A DNA stretch of 64,000 nt from Candidatus Aalborgicola defluviihabitans (GTDB lineage Bacteria > Pseudomonadota > Gammaproteobacteria > Burkholderiales > Burkholderiaceae_C). Where the stretch lies: the NCBI GenBank assembly GCA_016705575.1, contig JADIXX010000008.1, positions 824,541-888,540 of the forward strand, read 5' to 3'. The position numbers were made by a program, and so were the translations under genes. Under the pieces are notes generated by a model. That model had not been told where the DNA came from, made no database searches, and worked only from the letters and a program-made list of their open reading frames with translations. Of the stretch, positions 8,925 through 18,162 are shown piece by piece; position 1 is the stretch's first letter, and every line of letters begins with the position of its first letter.

Positions 8925-8961
8925 ACCGACTGAGCGACGAGGCCTTAAAGCAGGTCAGCCT

Positions 8962-10200
8962 TCACAAGGCTGGCTGCCGCCAGGCCAGTACCGCGCCCAG
9001 CCACAGCGCCAAAGCAGAGTACACCAGCCCCCGCGCCAAGCCACCGGGGCCGTCGGCTATCCAGCCCACCACCGTGGGCCCGATAATTTGGCCCGCCGCA
9101 AATACGATCGTAAAGGCGCTGATACCCGCAGCCCACGCCGCATGCGGCAAGTTGTGGCGCACCAGTGCGGTGGTCGACGCGACGACCGACAGGAACACCC
9201 CACCAAACAGCAAACCAGAGCCCAGCACCACCGGCCACGACTGGGTGAGCGCGGGCAGGATGGTTGCCACGCCCAGCAAACCATTCAAAATAGCCAGCGC
9301 ACGCCCGCTGCGATGACGGTCCAGCAGACCCGCCCAGATACGTGAAGACGCTACCACCGCCAGCCCCAGCAAGGCATAAAAAACCGTTACTTCCACGGCG
9401 CTGCTGCCCTGCTCGCGCAGCAGGGCCACCACGAAGGTCATGTAGCCGATATAACCCACGCCAAACAGGGTGTAGCCGGCCAATGCATAGCCAAACGCAC
9501 GCCAGCGAAAATGCACGGGCGCGCCCGTGCCAGCCTGCGTGGTGGGTACCGTAAAACGCGCCATGGCACGTGCGGGAATGACCAGGGCCGCGCTGGCCAG
9601 CAGACAGACCAGAGCCAGCAACCACCATACCCAGCGCCAACCATGCAGCTGTGTGGAACTGGCGTCCAGTGCCCAGGGCACCAGCACTGCCGACAAAGCA
9701 ATTCCGAAGCCAGTGCCACCGTAGTACAGGCCGATCAAAAATCCGCTGCGGGATGGCGCTTGTGCACCCAGGCGTGCCGCCAGCAGACCACCGGCAATAA
9801 ACACCAGTGCACTGGCCACGCCGGCCAGAAAGCGCTGCAGCAGCAGCGGATCGGTCTCTATGAAAAAACCGCTCAACGCCATGAAAATACTGGACAAAAA
9901 GGCCCCAACCACCAGCACGGTGCTGGCGCCCCAGCGCGCGAGCAACTTGGGCGTCATTAGCGCACCCACAAAGTAGCCCAAGGCATTGGCCGTATTCATG
10001 CCCCCGGCCAGGGTGTAGGACCATGCCAGGTCGGCACGCATGGCCGGCAACAGCAGGCCATAGGCAAAGCGGGTGATGCCCAGGGACACGGCGGCTCCCA
10101 GCGACAGCAGCAGGGCCTGCAACCAGATGTGTCGCACAGGTGTCAAAACGAAGGGCCCAAGTCGTATGGCATGACTTGCATTCTGCAGTATTGGAAGCAT
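8962..10200 (-). CDS. YbfB/YjiJ family MFS transporter
   Basis: A 412-residue major facilitator with about twelve hydrophobic segments. The N-terminal segment (GITRFAYGLLLPAMRADL, then AGGMNTANALGYFVGAL) is typical of the YbfB/YjiJ group, whose substrates are unknown. It is convergent with the yceI genes and divergent from the Old Yellow Enzyme gene, with 76 bases between the two starts. I take ATG 10200 as start; longer frames on this strand lack membrane-protein character. Confidence 0.88.
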   Translation of the reverse strand: MLPILQNASHAIRLGPFVLTPVRHIWLQALLLSLGAAVSLGITRFAYGLLLPAMRADLAWSYTLAGGMNTANALGYFVGALMTPKLLARWGASTVLVVGAFLSSIFMALSGFFIETDPLLLQRFLAGVASALVFIAGGLLAARLGAQAPSRSGFLIGLYYGGTGFGIALSAVLVPWALDASSTQLHGWRWVWWLLALVCLLASAALVIPARAMARFTVPTTQAGTGAPVHFRWRAFGYALAGYTLFGVGYIGYMTFVVALLREQGSSAVEVTVFYALLGLAVVASSRIWAGLLDRHRSGRALAILNGLLGVATILPALTQSWPVVLGSGLLFGGVFLSVVASTTALVRHNLPHAAWAAGISAFTIVFAAGQIIGPTVVGWIADGPGGLARGLVYSALALWLGAVLAWRQPAL

Positions 10201-10276
10201 CTGATTTCCGAACGCCAGTAAAGTCAGTCCTCCATTCGTACTTTTTGGCTTTTTTTATCCACCACAAGCAATCTCA

Positions 10277-11398
10277 ATGACCCAACTGTTCGAACCCCTC
10301 CAGGCCGGCCAACTCTCCCTGTCCAACCGCGTCGTCATGGCACCACTCACCCGCAACCGGGCACCCGGCGCCATGCCCAATGCCTTGATGGCCACCTATT
10401 ACTCCCAGCGCGCCAACCCCAAAGACGGTGCCGGTCTGATCATCACCGAGGCCACGGCCATCAGCCACCAGGGCCAGGGTTACTCGGATGTGCCCGGTAT
10501 CTGGAGCGACGCGCAAGTTGCCGCCTGGAAGCCCATCACAGAATCCGTCCACGCTGCAGGCGGCAAGATCGTGGTGCAGTTGTGGCATGTGGGGCGCGTC
10601 TCGCACGTGGACCTGCAACCCGGCGGCCAAGCACCGGTGGCACCTTCGGCCATTACCGCCAAGACCAAGACGGTGCTGATCAAGGACGGTGTTCCGCAAT
10701 TCCAGGACACCTCGGCACCACGCGCACTTGAACTGGAAGAGCTGCCCGGTATCGTGGCCGACTACCGCCGCGCCGCACGCAACGCCATTGCCGCCGGCTT
10801 TGACGGCGTGGAGGTGCATGGCGCCAATGGCTACTTGCTGGACCAGTTCATGCGCTCAGGCTCCAACCACCGCACCGACGCCTATGGCGGATCCATCGCC
10901 AACCGTGCGCGGCTGCTAGTCGAAGTCATGCAAGCGGTGTGCGACGAAATTGGTGCAGGCAAGGTGGGCCTGCGCCTCTCGCCCGTCACACCGGCCAATG
11001 ACGCCTTTGACCCCCAACCCCAGGCGCTGTTCACCCATGTGGTGCAACAACTGGCCCCCCTGAAGCTGGCTTACCTACACTTCATCGAAGGCTCTACCGG
11101 CGGCCCACGTGATTTCACCCAGGGTGATGCCCCGTTTGATTACGCTGCCCTGCGCGCGGCTTACCGCGCCGCTGGTGGTCAGGCGGCCTGGATGGTGAAC
11201 AACGCCTATGACCGCAGCCTGGCAGACGTGGCTCTGTCCGAAGGCGCAGACCTGGTGGCCTTTGGCCGACCCTTCATCGCCAACCCGGACCTGACCCGGC
11301 GCCTGCGCGAGGGCGCCCCACTGAACGCACCCGACCGCGCCACCTTCTACGGGGGCGGCGCCAAAGGCTATATCGACTATCCAATACTATTAAATTGA
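10277..11398 (+). CDS. Old Yellow Enzyme family alkene reductase (NemA-like)
   Basis: A 373-residue FMN-dependent TIM barrel of the OYE class that reduces activated C=C bonds or nitro esters with NAD(P)H. It starts MTQLFEPLQAGQLSLSNRVV and contains APLTRNR, the His-x-x-Asn substrate pair in EVHGANGYLLDQF (near residue 180), RTDAYGGSIANR, and a C-terminal LVAFGRPFIANPDL phosphate-binding loop. The last codons run into a dispersed repeat, so the extreme C-terminus (PILLN) may be repeat-derived. Divergent from an MFS transporter; no clear pathway context. Confidence 0.92.
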   Translation: MTQLFEPLQAGQLSLSNRVVMAPLTRNRAPGAMPNALMATYYSQRANPKDGAGLIITEATAISHQGQGYSDVPGIWSDAQVAAWKPITESVHAAGGKIVVQLWHVGRVSHVDLQPGGQAPVAPSAITAKTKTVLIKDGVPQFQDTSAPRALELEELPGIVADYRRAARNAIAAGFDGVEVHGANGYLLDQFMRSGSNHRTDAYGGSIANRARLLVEVMQAVCDEIGAGKVGLRLSPVTPANDAFDPQPQALFTHVVQQLAPLKLAYLHFIEGSTGGPRDFTQGDAPFDYAALRAAYRAAGGQAAWMVNNAYDRSLADVALSEGADLVAFGRPFIANPDLTRRLREGAPLNAPDRATFYGGGAKGYIDYPILLN

Positions 11399-11446
11399 TA
11401 GTGCATTACGTATATTCGACGACGGCTAGATGCACATTTCGTCATA
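11395..11446 (+). repeat. Dispersed CGAGGGCTAGAG-type repeat, copy A (degenerate)
   Basis: TGATAGTGCATTACG followed by GACGACGGCTAGATGCAC resembles copies B, D and E (AATAGCT-N~20-CGAGGGCTAGAGNCC-N-ATTT). It starts at the stop codon of the OYE gene. The other copies also sit in intergenic DNA directly downstream of genes. Confidence 0.5.
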
Positions 11447-11559
11447 TGCGATTGGGCCTGACAAAGCCCTGACGGCTGGCTAAAAATCAGGGTAAACCTC
11501 CGTCTGCGGTACCAGGCGGGGGTCTAGACTGCGCTCGGACCCACTATCCGGAGAAAAAG

Positions 11560-12762
11560 ATGCGCGCTACCCAGGTTTGGCTATCGGGACTTGTTGGCAC
11601 GGTCGCCCTGTGCCTGTCACTGGCGGCATCAGCCCAGGGCGGACCCACGCTGAAGGTGGGCGTGATTGGTCCGTTCACCGGACCCTCGTCCGACTTTGGC
11701 GTGCCCATGCTACAGGGCATCCAATTGGCAGCGGAAGAAATCAACGCGGTGGGTGGCTACATGGGGCGCCATCTGGAACTGGTCATCAAGGACGACCAGG
11801 GTAACCCTGACATTGGCCTCAAGGGTGCAAAAGAACTTGTAGCCGCTGGCGTTGCCGCCACCATTGGCTTTTGCAACACCGGCGTGGCGCAAAAGTCACT
11901 GGAGGTGTTTCAAAATGCCAAATTGCCACTGATCATCCCCTGCGCCACCGGCACACCACTGACCACCCAATACCCGGCCCCGGAAAGCTACATCTTTCGA
12001 ACCTCGGCGCGCGACGCCATCCAGGCCCCCTATGTGGTGGAGGACATTGTTCGACGTGGCTGGACCCATGTAGCGATCTTTGCCGACACCACCGGCTACG
12101 GCGAGGCCGGGCTGAAGGATGTGGTGGCCGCGCTGGCGGCCAAAAACCTCAAGGCCGTGCACATAGCGCGCTTCCCGCTGGGCGTAAAAGACTTGCGGAC
12201 TGAACTCACGGCCGCGCGCGAGGCCGGAGCCGATGTAGTGTTCAGCTACACCGTGGGGGTTGAGAACGCAGTCATTGCGGTTGGGCGCAAAGAACTGAAA
12301 TGGAAGGTTCCGCAAGTGGGCGCCTGGCCGCTGTCGTTCCCCTTCTTCATCAACGGTGCAAAAGACGCAGCCGAGGGCGCCATGATGGCCCAGACCTTCA
12401 TCGCCGAGCCCAGCAATGAACGCCGGGCGGCATTTCTGAGTGCATACCGCCACAAGTTTCAACAGCCCATGGCCGTGCCCATGGCGGCGGCCCAGGGTTA
12501 CGACAGCACCTACTTGCTGGCTTTTTCACTGTTTGGCGTGCGCGACGGCAACCCCACCGGGCCGGTACTCAAGGCCGCTCTGGAAAATATCTCCCGCGTC
12601 TACTATGGAGTAGTGGCCACCTATGAGCACCCCTTCAGCCGCGACGACAAGGATGCAATCTCGCCGAACATGCTGGTCATGGGCAAGGTGAGCAATGGTG
12701 CGGTGACCTTTGCCCGCCCCGAAGATGCCAAGCGCAACCTGCTGGTCAAGCGCAAACACTAA
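11560..12762 (+). CDS. Branched-chain amino acid-type ABC transporter substrate-binding protein
   Basis: A 400-residue periplasmic binding protein of the LivK/Peripla_BP_6 family. The start ATG follows GGAG and opens a signal peptide ending near ASAQG. The mature part begins PTLKVGVIGPFTGPSSDFG, the usual first strand and ligand loop, followed by GGYMGRHLELVIKDDQGNP. No permease or ATPase genes lie beside it, so it is an orphan binding protein. Ligands of such orphans in Burkholderiales are often aromatic or carboxylic acids rather than amino acids; here the ligand is unknown. Confidence 0.9.
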   Translation: MRATQVWLSGLVGTVALCLSLAASAQGGPTLKVGVIGPFTGPSSDFGVPMLQGIQLAAEEINAVGGYMGRHLELVIKDDQGNPDIGLKGAKELVAAGVAATIGFCNTGVAQKSLEVFQNAKLPLIIPCATGTPLTTQYPAPESYIFRTSARDAIQAPYVVEDIVRRGWTHVAIFADTTGYGEAGLKDVVAALAAKNLKAVHIARFPLGVKDLRTELTAAREAGADVVFSYTVGVENAVIAVGRKELKWKVPQVGAWPLSFPFFINGAKDAAEGAMMAQTFIAEPSNERRAAFLSAYRHKFQQPMAVPMAAAQGYDSTYLLAFSLFGVRDGNPTGPVLKAALENISRVYYGVVATYEHPFSRDDKDAISPNMLVMGKVSNGAVTFARPEDAKRNLLVKRKH

Positions 12763-12768
12763 CTGCCG

Positions 12769-12803
12769 CGAATCGCGCCTAAGGTTATTGCGATTCGGGT
12801 TTT
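12769..12803 (+). terminator. Probable terminator hairpin after the binding-protein gene
   Basis: CGAATCGC (12769-12776) and GCGATTCG (12790-12797) are perfectly complementary with a 13-base loop, followed by GGTTTTG. The T run is short, so termination may be weak or bidirectional. Confidence 0.55.
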
Positions 12804-12868
12804 GACCCGGACCGCACTGAATCTGCTACCCTTTCACCCCAAACCCATTTATTTGAAAGGTTCGCACA

Positions 12869-13189
12869 ATGTCTGACTCCCCAACCTCCTCCATGGGCTC
12901 GCAGGAAAGGCTCGTAAACGATATCCGGGCCGTGATTGTTGATGCCGAGGACATGCTCCTGGCCACTGCAGACCAGTCGGGAGACAAGATTGCCCAGCTG
13001 CGCGCCCGCATTGAAGCCCGGCTGAAAGACGCTCGCTCCCGCTTGGCGTCGGCCGAGGCCATACTGGTGGAGCGGACCCGTGCCGCTGCACAGGCCACCG
13101 ACGACTACGTTCACGATAACCCATGGCAAGCCGTGAGCATTGGTGCTGGCGTGGGCTTTTTGGTCGGCTTCATCCTGGGCCGCCGTTAA
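12869..13189 (+). CDS. YqjD/ElaB (DUF883) family membrane-anchored protein
   Basis: A 106-residue protein with a long charged helical region (residues about 10-80, rich in Arg, Ala and Glu) and one C-terminal transmembrane helix (AVSIGAGVGFLVGFILGRR) preceded by the conserved DNPWQAV motif. This is the DUF883/YqjD architecture; the E. coli relatives YqjD and ElaB bind ribosomes at the inner membrane in stationary phase. It is the first gene of a yqjD-yqjE-yqjK-like operon. Confidence 0.9.
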   Translation: MSDSPTSSMGSQERLVNDIRAVIVDAEDMLLATADQSGDKIAQLRARIEARLKDARSRLASAEAILVERTRAAAQATDDYVHDNPWQAVSIGAGVGFLVGFILGRR

Positions 13190-13208
13190 TCCCTGCTGAC
13201 AGCTCCCG

Positions 13209-13616
13209 ATGGCAACAAACCCGCAAGGCAGCTCCAGTACCTGGAGTTCCGTCATGGCCAAGGCAGCCTCGCTGCTGGCCATCGGACAGACACGCCTGGA
13301 GTTGCTGGGCAACGAGATTGAGGTCGGACGCGTCACGGCCATGCGCCAGCTCATGCTGGCGTTATCCATGCTGTTTTGTGTGGCGCTGGGCGTGGTGCTT
13401 GTCGTCATTGCAATCACCCTGCTGTTCTGGGAGCAACGTCTGATCGTGGTCGCGTTGGCGGGTGGCCTGTTCTGGGCCTTGGCACTGTATTTCTACTTCA
13501 CCATGCGCAGCACAGCCAGCAAGACCGAACCTCTGTTTGCCACCAGTCTGGCCGAACTGCAGGAAGACCTGCGCCAACTCAAAGCCGCTTCCCGCCATGG
13601 ACCAGCGCCTGATTGA
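13209..13616 (+). CDS. YqjE-like phage-holin-family membrane protein
   Basis: A 135-residue protein with two adjacent transmembrane helices (LMLALSMLFCVALGVVLVVI and IVVALAGGLFWALALYFYF) and a charged C-terminal tail. It belongs to the family often labelled 'phage holin (lysis) family', but its position between yqjD- and yqjK-like genes shows it is the chromosomal YqjE, not a lysis gene. Its 3' end overlaps the next gene by 20 bases. Function unknown. Confidence 0.85.
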   Translation: MATNPQGSSSTWSSVMAKAASLLAIGQTRLELLGNEIEVGRVTAMRQLMLALSMLFCVALGVVLVVIAITLLFWEQRLIVVALAGGLFWALALYFYFTMRSTASKTEPLFATSLAELQEDLRQLKAASRHGPAPD

Positions 13617-13911
13617 TTTGTATGTGCAGCGTGGGCGGCTGCGTGAACGCATAGCCAGCCAACGCGGTCAATTGGCCGATTCACTGCAGCCCCTGGGCAC
13701 CGCCTTGCAAACCGTGGACCGTGGTCGCGCACTGGCGCATAAAGCCCAGGTCTGGTTAACGGCCCACCCCGGCCTGGTCACTGCTGCAGTGGTCACATTG
13801 CTCATCTGGCAGCCCCGCGCCGTGTTGCGTACCGCCCGCCGGGTATTTTCCCTGTGGAGCAGCTGGACCCGCGTACGGGAGTGGGCCAGCACCGGCTTAC
13901 GTACACTGTGA
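13597..13911 (+). CDS. YqjK-like protein
   Basis: A 104-residue protein starting at the ATG at 13597 (MDQRLIDLYVQRGRLRERI) inside the end of the preceding gene. The basic N-terminal helix and a single C-terminal hydrophobic stretch (HPGLVTAAVVTLLIWQP) match the YqjK-like family. Its place after yqjD and yqjE supports the call. Role unknown. Confidence 0.75.
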   Translation: MDQRLIDLYVQRGRLRERIASQRGQLADSLQPLGTALQTVDRGRALAHKAQVWLTAHPGLVTAAVVTLLIWQPRAVLRTARRVFSLWSSWTRVREWASTGLRTL

Positions 13912-13935
13912 AGCGGATACCGGATAATTCACTCC

Positions 13936-14352
13936 ATGGGACAGCCCAAACCTTCCACCCAAGAATCTGCTGCGGAGCCGGCATCGCTTCCTCCTGCGGC
14001 GGCGTTTGATCCGGACAAGACGATCTCGTACCAAGCGCGGTTGCGCCATGCCCCCGGCTGGTTTCATTCGTTTTTAGCCGGCAATAGCCGCGAAAAAAAC
14101 CGCATGCGTGTTGAACTGGGCAAGATCAAGGGTGCCATTCCTTTACTGATGAAGCCGCGCAATGGGTTGAAATGGACAACGCAGGACAGACGTGATTTGC
14201 AGCGCATGCTGCGCGCCGCATCGGCGGTTTATCCCTACCTGATCATCTGGGCACTGCCCGGCTCCATCTTGCTACTGCCCTTCCTGGCCTGGCACCTGGA
14301 CGCCCGGCGCAAAAATCGCGAGCGCAAGGCCGGCCCCGGACCTGCGGTATAA
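13936..14352 (+). CDS. Hypothetical membrane protein, possibly LETM1-like
   Basis: A 138-residue protein, 24 bases after the yqjK-like gene and possibly in the same operon. The N-terminal half is polar and proline-rich; residues about 60-90 are basic (KIKGAIPLLMKPRNGLKWTTQD); one hydrophobic helix (YLIIWALPGSILLLPFLAW) lies near the C-terminus and is followed by a very basic tail. The 'LPGS-LLLP-LAW' segment recalls LETM1-domain proteins, but this is weak by eye. Function unknown. Confidence 0.7.
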   Translation: MGQPKPSTQESAAEPASLPPAAAFDPDKTISYQARLRHAPGWFHSFLAGNSREKNRMRVELGKIKGAIPLLMKPRNGLKWTTQDRRDLQRMLRAASAVYPYLIIWALPGSILLLPFLAWHLDARRKNRERKAGPGPAV

Positions 14353-14476
14353 ACGCCAATCCCGTTCCCAGCGGGGGCCGCCTGCAATCCAGTGCGGCCA
14401 GAGCATGCGGCGGCGGAGTACCCTGTCCGCCTCCCGCACCGTTGGGGCCAATCTCTCTACCGGAAAGACCCATCGC

Positions 14477-17098
14477 ATGAAGCTGATCGCTGGTTTGGTG
14501 TTCTCGTGTCTGTTATCACTGCAGGCATTTGCCGCTGAAGATGTACTCCCCCTGCGCCTGCCCAGTGGCGTAACACCCACCGCTTACCGACTGGCGCTCA
14601 CCGTAGACCCCAACCAGGAACGCCACCAGGGCGAGGTGGGCATTGACGTCACCATCACCCAACCCGGCACGGTTATCCGGCTCAATGCGGCCGAAATCAC
14701 CGTCACGTCGGCTCGACTGGAGCTGGGCGGCAAGACTTATGTAGCCCGCGCCCGTATCCGCAATTCGGACCTGATGGACCTGGAATTTGACACCCCCTAT
14801 CCTGCAGGCCAGGGCTTGCTGACGGTGGCGTTCAGCGGACGGCTGGAAGACAAGGACAGCCAAGGGCTGTTCCGTCAGAAAGAGGGTGGCGACTGGTATG
14901 CGTTTACCCAGTTTGAGTCCATCAGTGCGCGCCGGGCCTTCCCCGGATTTGACGAGCCGGGCTGGAAAGTGCCGTGGACGCTATCTCTGACGATTCCACA
15001 AGGCATGACGGCCGTGGCCAGCGCTCCCATGGCGCGCGAAGTGCTGCTAAGCAACGGCCAAAAACGTGTGGAATTTCAGACCACAAAGCCACTGCCAAGC
15101 TACTTGTTGGCGTTTGGCGTAGGGCCATTCGACATTCTGGATGGCGGCATGGCCGGAAAGACGCCCGTGCGTTTCATTACGCCACGCGGTCGTGCTCATG
15201 AAGCTAGGTTTGCCGCCAGTATGACGCCCGAAATCCTGGGTCGGCTGGAGGCCTACTTTGGCACACCCTATCCCTATGAAAAACTCGATGTGATGGCACT
15301 GCCCATGACTTTGAGCTTTGGCGCCATGGAAAACCCCGGGTTGGTCACATTCTCTTCCCTGCGCCTGTTGGCCAAACAAGGGGAAGAGTCTGCACCATTC
15401 AAACGCTACTTTGTCTCCACCCAAGCCCATGAACTGGCTCATATGTGGTTTGGTGACCTGGTGACCATGGCCTGGTGGGATGACCTGTGGCTTAACGAGT
15501 CCTTTGCCTCGTGGATGGCCGACAAGATCACCAGCCAAATGGCCCCTGAGTACCACGAAAGTGGCACACAGGATGCACGGGCCTGGGCCATGCAGACCGA
15601 CCGACTGCTATCCACTTCGCAAATTTACCAGCCGGTGACCGGCAGTTTTTCCCAAGGTGACCCGCTGGGTGGACAGGTGGCCGCCATCGTCTACGGCAAA
15701 GGCCAGGCTACGCTGGCCATGTTCGAAAACTGGTTGGGCGCCGATCGCTTCCAGGCCGGTGTGCGCCGCTACATGGCCAAGCACGCGTGGGGTAACGCCA
15801 CCGGCGAAGACTTTGTCGCCGCGCTGGCCCAGGGCGATACGGAATTGGCTGCCGCCTTCAAGACTTTCACCCACCAGCCTGGCGTTCCGCGCGTAACGGT
15901 GGCACTGGATTGCAGCGCAAAGCCTCTGCTGAAACTATCGCAATCACGCTTTTTGCCCGCTGGTAGCGAAGCCACCAACAGTCCCCTGTGGGAAGTGCCG
16001 GTGAAGGTGCGCACACCCGCTGGCGCAGCACAAGTTTTGCTCAAGGGCAAGACGGGGGAACTGCCCCTGGCGGACAGCACCTGCCCAGCGTGGGTGCAGG
16101 CCAACGCGGGAGGTTCGGGCTATTACCGATCCGTATATGCCCCGGGTGCCATGCGCACGCTGATGAACACGGCTGATCTGAGCGTGCCCGAGTTGCTGGC
16201 CAACCTGGACGATGCCAAGGCCCTGACCGAGTCCGGTGACTTGCGCGTCGCCGAAGCCCTGTCGATGGCCACCCGTTTTGCCGGCCATCCTTCACGGGAA
16301 GTTACAACCACCGCCTTGGGATTGATTGCCCATGTCGAGCCGCTACTGGAACCCAAACAACGCTCGGCTTACGCGGCCCTGTGGCAGCAAGCCTTTGGTG
16401 AACGGGCACGCAGTTTGGGTCTGCTGGACCGACCCACAGACTCGGCCGATGACCGGCTGTTGCGAGCAAACTGGGTGGGACGTTTTGCCGAACTGGGCCA
16501 AGATGCCGGTCTGCAAACCCAAGCCACCAAACTGGCAAAGGCTTGGCTCAAAGACCGCAAAAGCCTGCCCGTCAACAGCCGCGCCATGGTGCTGCACGTG
16601 GCGGCGCTGTCGGGTGACAAAGCCTATTTTGATGCCCTGTTGGCTGCCGTACACGACAACCCCGACCGGCGCGAACGCGCCGATATTTATGCTGCACTGG
16701 GCGGCTTTCGCAAACCTTCACTGTCCCAAGCTGCACGGGAACTGTGGTTATCGCCACAGCATGACATCCGCGAGGTCATGACCGCCGTACGCGGCCGTGG
16801 CCGTGCGGCGGTTGGGCCAGAGCCTTTGTTCCAGTTCATGGAGAAGCATTTCACAGAGTTGTCACACAAGCTGCCCAACGAGATGGTGGCCCGCTTTCCG
16901 CAGATGTTTACCGGCAGCTGCTCGCGTGATCAGGCCCAGCGGATGGTCAACCTGTTCACCCCGCACCTGGCTGCTGTGGACGGCATGGCAAAGTCCCTGG
17001 AGCAATCAGTGGAAACAGTGCGCCTGTGCGCAAGTTACCGGGAGGTGCAACGGGCCAGCCTGCAAGGCTTCCTCAAGCCACTGCAAGCCACGCGGTAA
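14477..17098 (+). CDS. M1 family metallo-aminopeptidase, exported
   Basis: An 873-residue gluzincin peptidase. The ATG at 14477 starts a signal peptide (MKLIAGLVFSCLLSLQAFAAE), placing the enzyme in the periplasm or outside. FGAMENPG near residue 283 binds the substrate N-terminus, and HELAHMWFGD near residue 316 with NESFAS 18 residues later gives the zinc ligands His, His and Glu. The long C-terminal helical ERAP1-like domain follows. It resembles PepN-type alanyl aminopeptidases but differs from cytosolic PepN by the signal peptide. Monocistronic, convergent with lepB. Confidence 0.92.
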   Translation: MKLIAGLVFSCLLSLQAFAAEDVLPLRLPSGVTPTAYRLALTVDPNQERHQGEVGIDVTITQPGTVIRLNAAEITVTSARLELGGKTYVARARIRNSDLMDLEFDTPYPAGQGLLTVAFSGRLEDKDSQGLFRQKEGGDWYAFTQFESISARRAFPGFDEPGWKVPWTLSLTIPQGMTAVASAPMAREVLLSNGQKRVEFQTTKPLPSYLLAFGVGPFDILDGGMAGKTPVRFITPRGRAHEARFAASMTPEILGRLEAYFGTPYPYEKLDVMALPMTLSFGAMENPGLVTFSSLRLLAKQGEESAPFKRYFVSTQAHELAHMWFGDLVTMAWWDDLWLNESFASWMADKITSQMAPEYHESGTQDARAWAMQTDRLLSTSQIYQPVTGSFSQGDPLGGQVAAIVYGKGQATLAMFENWLGADRFQAGVRRYMAKHAWGNATGEDFVAALAQGDTELAAAFKTFTHQPGVPRVTVALDCSAKPLLKLSQSRFLPAGSEATNSPLWEVPVKVRTPAGAAQVLLKGKTGELPLADSTCPAWVQANAGGSGYYRSVYAPGAMRTLMNTADLSVPELLANLDDAKALTESGDLRVAEALSMATRFAGHPSREVTTTALGLIAHVEPLLEPKQRSAYAALWQQAFGERARSLGLLDRPTDSADDRLLRANWVGRFAELGQDAGLQTQATKLAKAWLKDRKSLPVNSRAMVLHVAALSGDKAYFDALLAAVHDNPDRRERADIYAALGGFRKPSLSQAARELWLSPQHDIREVMTAVRGRGRAAVGPEPLFQFMEKHFTELSHKLPNEMVARFPQMFTGSCSRDQAQRMVNLFTPHLAAVDGMAKSLEQSVETVRLCASYREVQRASLQGFLKPLQATR

Positions 17099-17122
17099 AC
17101 AGGCACTGGGCGCGCTGCACGG

Positions 17123-17803
17123 TTACTGGATACGCTGCGCAGTGCGCTCCATCCGGGGTTGCCAGTCTTCCTTGATGGCTGCCGACACCACAATGTGATG
17201 GGCCCGACCGATCAACAGGTGGCGAGGCACCAGGCCGATGTAGCGTGAGTCAGCACTGTTGTCACGGTTGTCACCCAAAAAGAAATACTGGTCGTGCGGA
17301 ATCACCACGGGGCCCCAATTGCGCCGGGCCATTACGTCAGGTAAAAACTGCACCGTACGTGTGCTGCCAGCCAGGTGCTCCGTGGCCTGCAAGGCCCGGG
17401 TGGATGCGCCGTTGTCCAGTGGCTCTTGATGGCTGTGAACGCTGTCATACGATGCCCGCTCGCCATTGACGGTGAGCAAGCCATCGCGCAGTTCCACCAC
17501 GTCACCTGGCACAGCCACCATCCGTTTGATCAGGCGGGTACCGTCCGTGGGGGAGTTGAATGTCACTACGTCGCCGCGCTGCGGTGTTCCGGTGGAAAAT
17601 AGCACCGTGTCGGTCAGCGGCAACTTGAAGTCATAGGCCAGCCGGTCTACCAATACCACGTCGCCCTCCAGCAATGTGGGGCGCATGGAGCCAGAGGGAA
17701 TGGGGTTCCAGTCGGCAATGGCCAGGCGGAAAAAGCCAAAGCAGACCAGAAAGGCGATGAAACCCCGGTTGTCCTTGAAGAAGGCTTTCACCGCAATATC
17801 CAA
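17123..17803 (-). CDS. lepB: Signal peptidase I (LepB)
   Basis: A 226-residue inner-membrane serine peptidase. The catalytic Ser lies in PSGSMRPTL (near residue 37) and the general-base Lys in TRLIKRMVAVPGD (near residue 92). FFLGDNRDNSADSR is conserved box E. Only one N-terminal transmembrane helix is present, unlike E. coli LepB with two. The start codon appears to be TTG at 17803-17801, directly after the TGA of the upstream small gene, so translation is probably coupled. It may be a secondary LepB, since the primary copy usually sits with lepA and rnc. Confidence 0.92.
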   Translation of the reverse strand: MDIAVKAFFKDNRGFIAFLVCFGFFRLAIADWNPIPSGSMRPTLLEGDVVLVDRLAYDFKLPLTDTVLFSTGTPQRGDVVTFNSPTDGTRLIKRMVAVPGDVVELRDGLLTVNGERASYDSVHSHQEPLDNGASTRALQATEHLAGSTRTVQFLPDVMARRNWGPVVIPHDQYFFLGDNRDNSADSRYIGLVPRHLLIGRAHHIVVSAAIKEDWQPRMERTAQRIQ

Positions 17804-18028
17804 TCAAGCACGGCGGCTGACAACAACCACACGCTCCAGCTGCACAGCAGGCAGTACCGGGGCGGTCTTGGCCATGCGTGTTGCGGTGGTGGTCAGATCG
17901 GCCGGCTGGGTATTGTGGGCCATGCGGTCAAAGCCGGCCAACATGCTGCCATTGAGGACCAGGGTCATGGCAACGGCGAAAGCAAATCCGGCAAAACTGA
18001 AACGGGGGCTGGTGGCAAAGTTCGACAT
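17804..18028 (-). CDS. Small membrane protein upstream of lepB
   Basis: A 74-residue protein with one hydrophobic helix (residues about 10-32, FSFAGFAFAVAMTLVLNGSM) and a polar, Thr/Val-rich tail. Its stop codon abuts the TTG start of lepB, so the two form a two-gene operon. I do not recognise the family. It could be a substrate or accessory of this signal peptidase copy, which is inference from linkage only. Confidence 0.65.
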   Translation of the reverse strand: MSNFATSPRFSFAGFAFAVAMTLVLNGSMLAGFDRMAHNTQPADLTTTATRMAKTAPVLPAVQLERVVVVSRRA

Positions 18029-18162
18029 GGTGGGCTCCGGTTACTGGGTCAAGCTGACCCGATGAGCGAACTGTAGGCACCCGTCCCCTGCGTTACCAGT
18101 GGTTTGCGACAGTGTGCAACTGGGTGCGAAGAACCGCGTCTTTTGCGGATTGGACGGTGGCT

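Noticed and set aside
8945..10267. 440-codon open frame overlapping the MFS gene in another frame
   Set aside because: Its translation is rich in Gly, Trp, Arg and Cys and lacks domain motifs; the 412-residue MFS frame has twelve hydrophobic segments and family signatures.
13209..13616. 'Phage holin' family protein as a prophage marker
   Set aside because: It sits in a yqjD-yqjE-yqjK chromosomal operon with no other phage genes nearby; it is YqjE.
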